The position numbers and the translations under genes are program-made. Source: Brassica napus (taxonomy: Eukaryota > Streptophyta > Magnoliopsida > Brassicales > Brassicaceae). Taken from it: DNA of 64,000 nt. Positions 45,691 to 55,959 of the stretch are shown here, piece after piece. The DNA lies in the NCBI RefSeq assembly GCF_020379485.1, contig NC_063436.1, positions 23,372,423 through 23,436,422 on the forward strand, written 5' to 3'. Each line of letters begins with the position of its first letter. The first letter of the stretch is position 1. The notes beneath the pieces were generated by a model. That model made no database searches, had not been told where the DNA came from, and was given only the letters and a program-made list of their open reading frames with translations.

Positions 45691-46260
45691 TTTTGTAAGC
45701 ACGGATGAGTCGAAAAATATTGAACAAAAAGTAAATGTTAACGGGGTTTGTTTTTTACATCTCCGAACCTCGTCCAGATTCCGAATCCACTAGAATGAGA
45801 AAGAAAATTACAACAATCCGCAAACGCGTAATACAAGTCCAACCTTTTTGAGTCACCACTCTTTTCTATAGCATGAACTTTTCAAGGCAATCTCACTTTA
45901 GCTAAACTCCCCCAGAGTTATCAGAATAACCTAACCCTAAGCTATACTCTCCCTAAGTCTAGACTTCAACCTCTAAATCTCTGAAAGTACGTCACCGAGT
46001 GCTTCACCAAATACGTCACCGAGTACGTCAATACCTAGAACACACTAAAAATACTAACGAGCACGTCAACACCAAAGCACAACTTGATCACCACAACACA
46101 GCGGACAACACTGCCATATATAACGTTAGCACCAATGTCACAACACCAAGTACAACTGAACACTCCGCCAGACACTACGTCAACACAATGTCAACACTTA
46201 ACAAGAACACAATGAAAATAATTATCTCTCACTTTAATCTATGGGTGCTTGTCTTTTCAT
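45690..46260 (-). mobile_element. Possible LTR-retrotransposon (LTR) remnant
   Basis: On the minus strand 45740-45800 reads 'ttctagtggattcggaa' and 'gacgaggttcggagatgta', wording that resembles the R/U5 part of plant copia-type LTRs. The adjacent 45985-46060 holds repeats of 'acgtcaccgagt(a/g)cgtca'. No second LTR, primer-binding site or pol sequence is visible. The 87-codon plus-strand frame here is low-complexity and not a gene. Confidence 0.3.
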
Positions 46261-46262
46261 AA

Positions 46263-47235
46263 GGCACATACCCTCTTTTTATAATAACCATAAACTTGCT
46301 CTCCAAGTTCACATAAATGCATTTTAATAAACTTTCATTTCTATGTAAAGAAATTTCATATTTTTCTCTAAGTTACACTTCCTCTTTAAACAAAACTCTT
46401 TTGCTTAACGAAAAACGTCATTTGTCTTCAACAAAATATTATCTTTCTTTTTTCAAACTCCACGTATACACACAATCCATGTAAAGAAACCTTTTTGTAA
46501 GCATTTTCACAATTCAACGTCTTGAACTACTTTCTTCCTATAATACATCACAAACTTCATTAGAAACTTTAGGAAATTCATCTTCAAATTTTAGATTCTA
46601 ACACTTTTTTGTTTATTAGGTTTGTTATATTTAATTTTCAATTTTAGAAAGCAACAAATATTATGCCATATTAAAGTATTTTCTCTTAATTTTACCAATA
46701 ACCATTTCCCTACATTAAAAATCATTCATCTTTTTATTGCCAGGAAATACTTGTTCTTTACTTTGGTGGATCGTAAATGTAATAAATTTATAATCTTTCG
46801 ATATGCAAAAAATATTAGTTAAAACTTTGGATTACCGAATATGAATTTAAATGTAGTTATATAGAAATAAATTTGCTTTATAAAAAGTCATATATATAAT
46901 CTAAATCTCGTCCTAGAATAAAGTATGAATCTAATAAATCAAAATCTCCTTATCAACAATAAAATGTTTTTAGTCCAAGGCATCGGACAAATAAAACATT
47001 AAGAGTAAATACGTGTGATTGAGAATTTAAATGTAAATATAAGTGTCGCAAAATTATTAGAAAAGGACAAAGAGGATATATACGAGAAAAGCCAGCTAAC
47101 TTTCTATGCCTTTTATACGCATATTATGAGAACAGTGATAGTTTGGAAAATTAATTGACATGTCTAAATGCGTAAACAAAGTTTCAAACGAAAACATTTC
47201 CACTATTTCATTACCATATCCGACTTTCAAACTTT
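46263..47235. other. Gene-free AT-rich stretch
   Basis: No feature supported; the composition is uniform. Confidence 0.4.
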
Positions 47236-47524
47236 GGGATTGATTGGTAAGTGCTGTGATTTCATGTTTTTACTATAGAAATATTGCTGTGGTTTTTATT
47301 ACTTTGGCTTTGGATTTTTAATTTTTAAAAATTTTTAAATTTGGACGGTAGGTTTTTGTCTTTACAGAGAAATTGTAAAGACATAAATTCAAAGAAGTTC
47401 TGTGAATTTTATAAAATGGCTGTGAACTTTTAAAAAAAAATAGAAATCAAAATTGCTGTAGAATTAGTACTTTAGAAAAAAATAAGGTCGTAGAAAGCAC
47501 TCACAGCCACTACCAATCACACCC
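47236..47524. mobile_element. MITE with GGG(A/T)NTGATTGGTA-type inverted repeats
   Basis: Left end GGGATTGATTGGTAAGTGCTG is mirrored by right end TACCAATCACACCC with CAGCCAC inside. TIRs of about 25 bases are imperfect. Both flanks carry TTT, so a 3-base duplication of the PIF/Harbinger type is possible, but a hAT origin cannot be excluded. Confidence 0.55.
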
Positions 47525-47915
47525 TTTATTTTAGTACTTTTGTAATTATTCCGGTAGAATTAAAGATTGGCATCATTCAGTCTCTTAACATGTTACCAAG
47601 AACAAAAAAAATTCATTTGCTACACTATACGTATTCTTATGTCAGCACTCAATATGCATATTTAATAAGCAATAAAAAAGCAAACTTAACTAACGAAAAA
47701 TATTATACATGCATAAACATGAAGTAAGCATCTAAATGTTTCATAATGTGTTCAATAATTTGAACACTTATGCTATATATAATACAGTAAAAACTGTTTA
47801 AATTAATAATGTTGAAACTTTGATATTTATTAATTTATACTTGTTAAATTTACAAAAAAATTCCTTTTTTGATTTTTTCTATTTTAAGATATATTTTTTC
47901 TAAAATAAAAACATA

Positions 47916-48184
47916 CTCCCTCCATTTCTAAAAGATCTATGTTTTAGAATTTTCACACTTTTTAATAAACCATATTAAAACTTAGCTATAAATACATAGT
48001 TTTTTGTAATTTTATATTTCTTATATTCTTAAACCAATAAAATTTTAAGAAATGTAATTAATGTTCTTGAACTTCACAATTTCTTATTATTAGTTGATAA
48101 AAATTACATTGGAAATATAAAATATGTATTTTTTTTGAAACAAAAGTTTTCTCTAGAATATAAATATTTTAGGAACAGAGGGAA
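47916..48184. mobile_element. Stowaway-type MITE (Tc1/mariner)
   Basis: The left TIR CTCCCTCCATTTCTAAAA follows TA at 47914-47915. The right end ...TTTTAGGAACAGAGGGAA is followed by TA at 48185-48186. The CTCCCTCC...GGAGGGAG termini and TA target duplication are the Stowaway signature. Length is 269 bp, with no coding capacity. Confidence 0.8.
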
Positions 48185-48186
48185 TA

Positions 48187-49397
48187 TTTGATTTTAGTGT
48201 TTATACATTAACTATTTTTTTAAAAAAAATTGTCATTTATATTGGTTTATTATATTATTTGATGTATATAAAATATGTCTCATCGAATTTAAAGAATGTT
48301 TTAGATATAATTTTATTAAATCTCATCAATATATATTTAGTGTTAAGGAATATAAAGATAATATCATTGTGAATATATATAATAAAGACAATATAACTGT
48401 TGGTTTGTACTTATATAAAATTTTCTAAAATATATATTTTTTTATTATTTCATATGTTTGTATCATATTTTGAACCTATTCAATTTGGAACCAGTATTTT
48501 TTTTTTTAGTTTATAGTGTTTATTAATTTATAAAATATTAATTTATAGAATTTATACTGTTGATTATATATCTATTTTATTTGGTAAAGTGGTATGACCG
48601 TATGAGACATTAATTAGAAAAAAAATCGATACAATATGAACGTGATGATAATACTAGAGCTAAAAACACATTAAATACACCACAGATGGGCCAATGGGTC
48701 CTTTAATTTTCCACTTTGTACAGGCCAATAAGATTATACGAAATAGGAGAAAATCAAACTACCGGAAAGACCATAAAGTTTATCTCTTCTACTAATTGAC
48801 CACTTTTCTATATGTAGCAGAGTTACATCGGTAAAAAACATGGGTAACTTACTTATTATAAGCAGAGTTAGAGAAAACATTTCTTCATCGATGTAAATTT
48901 TCAAAATTACATGGGTAAAAACAGAACTGTGGGATCATCTATGGTTGCCCTAAACGAATCATAAAAATTTCAACAATAAAAATAAAAATAGATATTTTAA
49001 TAGAGAAGAACATAATAATTAAACTAATAAACAAAACTGTAATTATATAACAAAATTTTTATATTTATTAAAAATATTAATCAAATATTAATCATTAAAT
49101 TTTCTAATTAATTTTAAGATAAAAAAAAAGTAAATTACTCAATGTTTTATGGCATAATCAAACAAAGATAAAATTTGACAACTTTAGCTTTAGTATTTCA
49201 AAAATACATTCAGACCTATAATCACTAATATCTAATTATATTAGTTTTTAACAGTTGTTTACATTGTTTGTTACTTAGGAAATCCATGTATTTGTTAATA
49301 GGCTCATGTTTTTAATCTAAATTATTATAGTGATTTCGTTGTATACACTCAAATTCTAATGGTTGTATTATGAATGGTAATAGTGAACAGATGATGC
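48187..49397. other. Gene-free AT-rich stretch
   Basis: Nothing supported. A patch at 48810-48920 repeats 'gagttacatcggtaaaaaaca'-like and 'cagagttagag' units loosely. Confidence 0.4.
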
Positions 49398-49477
49398 TCT
49401 TGGATCTTTATTTTTTTTTTGCTGCCATTAGCGAATGTCTTGGATCTTTAATTATTTTTTGCTGCCATTAGCGAATG
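49398..49477. repeat. Tandem duplication of a 40-bp unit
   Basis: Both units run 'tcttggatcttta ... ttttgctgccattagcgaatg' (49398-49437 and 49438-49477) and differ only in the T-rich centre, so the duplication is recent. Confidence 0.9.
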
Positions 49478-49945
49478 TTTCTTTTTTCACCACTGTCGCA
49501 CGGCACTGGGTAAAAACCACAGCATGTAAAAATTTCTTTGTTTTTGCACAATATTAATAAAGTAACATGGTTATGTGAATACGAAAAGAACATTATGGTT
49601 AAACAGCAAACAAAAATCAGCTTCTTTTAATTACGAATTTACCGTTTATTTATTTGTATAAAAGACATTCGTAGCGCAATTCTTTACATAAATTATCCAC
49701 CCAAATATTCAAGGGTTTGGGAAATAACAACGCAATAAACAAAACCTTTTGTTAATCACGTTCGATTTTACAAAAAAAAAAAAAAAATTAAACCGGTACC
49801 TTTACTTACATGTCACACATTTGGAAACTTACTTCCACGTAAAAGAAAAAAAAAACAAAAAAATCCCCATAAAGACAAAACTTACGTAACGACCCCATGT
49901 CCCATCACTACCGGGAAAATCATTCGCCGGCCGGACTTTGCTGTC

Positions 49946-50479
49946 CTAATAATTTTCCATGAAGAAAGGTTCTTCGTACGGGAAAGAGTCCCAGAATCCA
50001 TCAACTTTGTGATCATTCACGTCTAGCAAAAGATCAGGGAGGTCGGAGAAAGCGTCGTCCGCGACTGAAGATGACGTGGCCGTGCTCGACGGAGACTCCG
50101 GTGGTTTCCATTCAACGGCGGCAGCTGTGGCGGCGGCTTGAATGTCTTTCGGATCGGAACTTGCCGGTCTCGGCAAATGGCAAGCGAGCTCCGGGAAATT
50201 GAGGTGAGCAGAGCCTCCTTTGATGGCTAAAGCCGCCACGTCGTGTGCACGCGCCGCCATCTCCGGCGTGGAGAAAGTACCGAGCCAGATTCTTGATTTC
50301 TTTTTTGGCTCTCTGATTTCAGACACCCATTTTCCCCATTGTCTCATTCTGACCCCACGAAAATTTGGATGCTTAGAAACACCCTTTTGATCATCTCTAG
50401 TTTTTGAACTGTTTATGGTTTTCTCCGGCGCCGGTGACCGGAGAATACGTTCCGGCCGGGGAAGAGAAGAGTCTTGCAT
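49946..50479 (-). CDS. AP2/ERF transcription factor, DREB subgroup A-4 (probable ERF039 orthologue)
   Basis: This intronless gene of 177 residues is intact. A single AP2 DNA-binding domain spans about residues 38-97: '[20 protein letters not shown]', WLGTF (65-69), '[14 protein letters not shown]' and 'LNFPEL'. Valine in the 'KWVSEIREP' strand is the DREB-type residue that favours DRE (GCCGAC) sites. A basic region ('[13 protein letters not shown]') precedes the domain. The acidic C terminus ('[11 protein letters not shown]', '[11 protein letters not shown]') is a likely activation region. DREB A-4 members act in stress and developmental transcription. A TATA-like TTTATAAATT on the minus strand lies about 135 bases upstream. 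Position fits Arabidopsis At4g16750, as I recall it. Confidence 0.92.
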   Translation of the reverse strand: MQDSSLPRPERILRSPAPEKTINSSKTRDDQKGVSKHPNFRGVRMRQWGKWVSEIREPKKKSRIWLGTFSTPEMAARAHDVAALAIKGGSAHLNFPELACHLPRPASSDPKDIQAAATAAAVEWKPPESPSSTATSSSVADDAFSDLPDLLLDVNDHKVDGFWDSFPYEEPFFMENY

Positions 50480-51620
50480 CTAAAGGAATGAAAATGTAAC
50501 ACGAGAGATAGAGAGACAAGTTTTGGTCGGAAGATTACAAAGAAGTTTTGTTTTGTATTTAGGGTGTGAGAGAGTAGGAATAGTTGCGAGGAGAGACTGG
50601 TTTGCTCTTCTAATTTATAAATCCAAATACGAAAGCAATTATTTCTGTTTGTATGTTTATTCATTTTTATTATTTATAAATCAAATATCTAAAGCTAAAA
50701 AAAAGACCTTGACTGCGTTAAGATCCTTTTTTTTTGTAATTAGATTTCTTTGTTTTATGTATTTAACTATTTATAATATAATATTCACTATTTAGACTTG
50801 ACCTGGACACTTGTTTATTTGAGTAGTCTAATTAGTCCTTCCAAATAAAAATATACGCACCTGAACTATGTCGGGTAAATTTAAATTATATTATTCTGAT
50901 CGAATTTGAACAGAATCAATAATGGTTTGTTAGGCGGTCTACAAAATTAATCAAAGTAGTTAACAACATACATTAGTTTATGAACATAGATGTTAAGAAG
51001 TTTACGTCCACAATAAACTGAGCCGTAAATTAATAGTGTATGTAAGAAGATATACTTTTATATTTACTACTAGTTGTTTTTTTTTTTTTGACTAAGGGCT
51101 TTACTAGTTGGTTTCTAAATGAAAACACGCGGAGTTCTTTTAAGATGCATGAAATTTTGTTTTAAAAAAAAAATAAAAAAATTCTGGTTTGGATTTTAGG
51201 AAATGTATGAGAGAGATGTTAGACACTTCTAAAAAATATGGTTTAAAATCGTGACATACGTTAGCCATCTTTCAATAAAGTTTCAAAGAATTGTTCTTTT
51301 TGAAGTTCTTTAAAAAATCTATTTCAAAGTCACGATTTTCAACATGTGCATATAACTCTTGTATCTGTTATTTTTCATGGCAGGAGAGACAGTTTCAGTT
51401 TTTCACACGTACAATAAATATTAGGAAAAAAATTAAATGTAAGTGTAATTCGAGGTTGTAGCCTTGTAAGCCCTTATTTATTTTTATAAAAAAATTAAAT
51501 GTAAGTCTAATCAACTCTTTACCTGACCGGACTAAATGAGGCAGCAAAGCAAGATATGCTCTGCTATTTCACTTTTTTTTTTCAAATGGTGATCTTTATA
51601 TCTTTTACCTTGGGCTATTA
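50480..51620. other. Promoter side of the ERF gene and AT-rich spacer
   Basis: The first 150 bases are the presumed 5' UTR and core promoter of the ERF gene. The rest is AT-rich with no supported feature. Confidence 0.4.
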
Positions 51621-52650
51621 TTGATGGTGAAACACATGACTGCTAATAATTATGTTCCTACTAACAGAAAACGTTCAATCAAGAATAAGCTTTTGAACAG
51701 CACGATTTCTTTCTTCCGTTGTAGACTACAGCTGATAAGTTCAGTGATTCATAGCGTTTCCAACTTCTGGATCTCAGTTTTCATACTACCAAAAAGATGT
51801 ATACAGAGAATTAACAATTTGTGTGCAGTTTTCTTATGGTCCGGTCCGATTTTAAGCACTAAACAAAACAAATATATTTTGTAAATATTGTTGTAAACCC
51901 AAAGAGGAGGGAAGTTTGGGGTTGTGATCGATCAAGGAAGCAAATTATGTCTTGTGTGTAAAGTTAGTTTGAAAAAATTTCTCATCTATTTCATCGTTGT
52001 GTGTAAGATGGATTAATCGCGATATTTGATTTGCAAGAACTTGTTCTGGCTAGCTTTTTATATTAATTCTGTTTATGAATTTCATAATATATTAATTAAT
52101 TCAGCAGTTTATGAGAATTTATAATAATAGTAGATGTTACAAAATAATAAAAATATTTTATTTTAAAACTTATTAGTTAAAACTATAAAATATTACCTAG
52201 AATAAAATATATATTTTTGACTGGTGCATCACTTATTTCATTCGTTTTCACTTATTATATTAGTTTACATGAAAAATACTATGTAATAAATGAAAGAAGC
52301 TCATAACAAAAATTTAACATAAGACACATCCATTTGGTTGCTGCGACTGTAATCCGCAAAAAAAAAATTGTCGTTAATTTTTCTAACGATTGGTTGCGCA
52401 ATACTAAAACGAACTATAAATTGTGAAGATGGTTTCAGAACCAGAGGGATGGCCAGCATTTGAAAACTACTTAGAAGATATTGAGCTTTTGAAAGGAATT
52501 TTTTTAAACTCAGACATCGTTTATGTTCCCCGAACGGAGAATAAATGGGCGGATAGCTTAGCACGCAGTGGTAGGAAACAAACGTCCTTCGTTGTTCACA
52601 TGGATGCGGAATTGCCAATTTGGTTTACAGAGTGCAACATGAATCTGTAA
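51621..52650 (+). mobile_element. LINE (non-LTR retrotransposon) relic: RT tail and RNase H piece
   Basis: 51650-51850 encodes 'RLQLISSVIHSVSNFWISVF' and 'INNLCAVFLWSGP', the conserved end of the reverse-transcriptase region of plant LINEs. 52423-52650 encodes 'SDIVYVPRTENKWADSLARS' and 'FVVHMDAELPIWFTE', the C-terminal RNase H module with its 'ADSLAR' motif. The sequence between has lost homology. The element ends near a poly-A-rich tract (52660-52676), as expected for a LINE 3' end. It is non-functional. Confidence 0.7.
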
Positions 52651-52676
52651 ATGCTTGCTGTCAAAAAAGAAAAAAA

Positions 52677-55210
52677 AATTTTGCCACACACAATCTGATC
52701 ACCTGATCAATCCCATAACAGAAAAATGAACAATTGCGATTTAGGACCTGAATTAAAAGATTTTTACAAACATGACCATAATTAATTAAAAGATTTTTAA
52801 AATGTCAAAGAGAAACAAAAAAAAGAGAGGAGTTTTTTTAAAAAAAAAATTAGAAAAAGAGAGAAAAAGAAAGAAAGGAGTTCTAACTAATTAAAATCTC
52901 GCTGACCAAAAAAAAGAAGTTAAAATCTCTTTCCATTTTTTTAATAAGATGGAAGTACGAGGTTGGCATTCAACGTTTTTGGTTTGGTAGATAGTTGTAA
53001 TATGTTAACTGATCTTACGGAAAACTCAGGAACGAAAGTGTTGGAAATCGGTAAAATTGCAAGGTATTAAAGTCAAAAGGCCTTCAAGACGATGCTAAAG
53101 ACTGCACGTACCAGAAATGTCGCGCAAAATCAGATCAACCCTCCTACGGTCCTGCCATTGGCCTCAACTGGCCCCGATGATATGCTATGGAGACGTGGCG
53201 AAAATCCTTTCAAATAGTCCTTTTCACAAAGAAGATTTGGGATCAGAGCTAAGCTAAAACTCGTGTTTGTGGCACATGGTGTTTTGAAATCAGTTTTTTC
53301 AACCATATATATTTTTGGACAGCACGATAAATTTACCATAAATGGGACAACAGTTTTTAACAACGGTCAGTTTTAGAACAACTCCAATGATAAGAAACCA
53401 TATAAATTTCAAAAAAATAGTATTAGTTAGTCAATTATATATATATTTTTTTAAGTTAATAAAAACACTAATTTTCTTTATATGATGACATGTGTATTTT
53501 GAGGTTACTAATAGATTCTAAAAACTTTTAAATTTAGAAATTTTTTGTCTACTCTCTCTTAATTTTATTGTTTTTTTTAAAAAAATATTTACAATTTCTC
53601 TTGTACTTATTGTTAGACGTGCTCTTAGAGTTTGTTTAGACCGTCTACAAATTATATTTTGCACTTGGACACTTGCGAATATAATTTATTTTTTTAGTTT
53701 AATTTATGAGACATTTTTAGTCAAGAAATTGTGTAGAAGATTGCTCCGGACGATGCACGTACGCAAAACGACATATATACACGTTATGTACATGTACAAA
53801 AGTATGATGTCGAAAATGTATACTCATAATTTAGAGGGAGCAAGTTACGTATTAGTTTGATCGTGGGGTCCATTTGACGCTTTATACGACGAAATAAAAT
53901 GTAACACTAAAATTACAATTCTAAAACCAAGAGGTTGCATGCTCATCTTCGGAATTAGTCTTTCCACTTAGAAAACATCTAAGACTGGATATCTATATAC
54001 TAATCTGAAAATACAATATTGTCAAATCGATGAAACCGATCGTATTAAAATTACATACACACAAAATATGCGAAATGTACAATTTATTTTGGAACATTCT
54101 AAACCGTATCCCATGCATAGACTATAAATACATGCATACCAGATACAGTTCTGTACTAACCCTAAAATTGTATGTTCTTATATATATATGTAAAATCAAA
54201 TTAGGCTGATGATGAAAATATAACAGAGTAAATTAATTCGGATGTCATAATTCCTAAACACTTTAACAACTAACCATTAGAAAATGAAAGATGAATGCCA
54301 TTTTTTAATTAATACAACAGTATGGTTTGTTAAACAGGAATACAAGTTAGACAACCCTAGCATTATTTTGCAGTATATTTATTCACCTACAAATTCGGCT
54401 ATTAAATGCGTGATAAATATAAAGGTCTAAAGTTTTCCGTGGGGAAATGATTTTTTTTTGAACAAAGGCTTGTTCTGTGGGGAAATGATGCTAATTGAAA
54501 ACAAAGCACAATCCTGAAAAGAGAATTTGAAGGAACCAATCCTGCAAACTTTGCATAAACAATATATTGCTGTATTAGTTACATAGCGGACTTCCAATTC
54601 TATTGGTCATTGCAATTATCATAACGAAAGTTTGATGGTCCATCCATATTTTCCAACAATATGAAGTATTTAATTATTTAGGTCGGATCCAAAAGCTTTT
54701 TAATATATAAATGGGAAATTTTGTCCGCCACCAAAACTAGTTTAAAGCAAGAAAGGTGTCGATTTAGCTGCTCTGGACAAGGTATTCTCTGCCAATTTTA
54801 TTATTGCCTATCTTGCTACTAGAAACAGACTATTCGTAAATGATCGTATAGGTATAATACAAGTATGTGTATTTAACCAAATAGTGGTAATTTATTGGTA
54901 AGGTTAAGTTTGGGCACAGTGTAAACTTGTCTAATTTGTATTTAAGTTCAGTGAAGAAACACAGTACTTAGTCGGCTTAGATTAAGATTTGATCCATGCA
55001 ATTTATATGGTAGTTTAGTAACATACAATTTGGTTATATTTGATATTAGTCAGAAGTCATTCCCAACCCAAGTCAGATAATGTGATATCTAATTTTTATA
55101 TAGTATTAAATGTATTTTTTTGAAATCTATTGAATCAGCCGATAATACATATATATATAAAACATATATAGGTATATTTTTATAGGGAGATGTAGTGATC
55201 ATATGATTCA
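52677..55210. other. Gene-free AT-rich stretch of about 2.5 kb
   Basis: No coding or RNA signal. Short A/G-rich runs at 52800-52920 and a small repeated segment ('gtggggaaatgat' at about 54440 and 54478) are all I see. Confidence 0.4.
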
Positions 55211-55520
55211 TAGTCCTGTTCGTTTGGTTGCTGCAGGTTTCGGCGTCAGCGGCGGCGGCAGCGTCGGCGGCGGCGGCAGCGTCAATGAGAACAGTTGTTG
55301 TTCGTTTTGCAGACGCTGACGCTGCCGCATACTATATTGCGACCGCAAGTTTTATCGGCATCAGCCGCAGGACGCGGCGTTCGGACGCAGCGTTCGGACG
55401 CAGCGTTCGGACGCGGCGTCAGACGCAGCTTTCTGCGTCAACGAAACGAACAAGAGTTGACGCAGAATGTTGACGCTGCCGCTGCCGCCGGTACCTGCGA
55501 CAACCAAACGAACAGCCCTC
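55211..55520. mobile_element. GC-rich MITE, hAT-like
   Basis: CCTGTTCGTTTGGTTGCTGC at 55215-55234 is mirrored by CAACCAAACGAACAGCCCT at about 55501-55519. Inside each end lie GCGGCGGCAGCG/GACGCTGCCGCTGCCGCC blocks in opposite orientation, giving strong hairpin potential, and a GTTCGGACGCAGC repeat sits in the centre. The element stands out as a GC island. No clean 8-bp duplication could be fixed ('catat' occurs on both sides). Confidence 0.65.
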
Positions 55521-55959
55521 ATATCTATTTTGCGTCTCTATACACATATGCAGTTTGGTACTTCTTCTACCCAGACAGGTTGTATACATTGGATAATATC
55601 TCTAGTTTGATACATTAGTAAAACTATATGAAACTAATATTATCCTTAACCACTTGGTTACACACAAGTTCGAAGCAGACCTCCAAAGATGGTTTGAACT
55701 TTGAAGTATACCCGGGCTGATTTTCTCTTTCTTTTGTCATATTTCTTTAGATAAAGCAATCTTTCAAAAGTAAATGGCCACTTCATTATTCAATAAAACA
55801 GTTTAGTGTTTTCTAAAATAGAAAGTTTTGGAGGAAAATAAAATTTAAACTACAAACAGTTGAGCTTTTTCTAGAACATATTTGTATTTTTATACCATAT
55901 TTCATGCATAAGGTAGAAGTTTATTACATCACATAATATAATCATAAAAGACACTAGGA

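Noticed and set aside
45999..46262. 87-codon Thr/Asn/His-rich frame
   Set aside because: It is low-complexity sequence derived from ACGTCA/CACCGAGTACG repeats, with no start context or family similarity.
55228..55618. Two Ala/Arg-rich plus-strand frames
   Set aside because: They are translations of the GCGGCGGCAGCG blocks of the GC-rich MITE.
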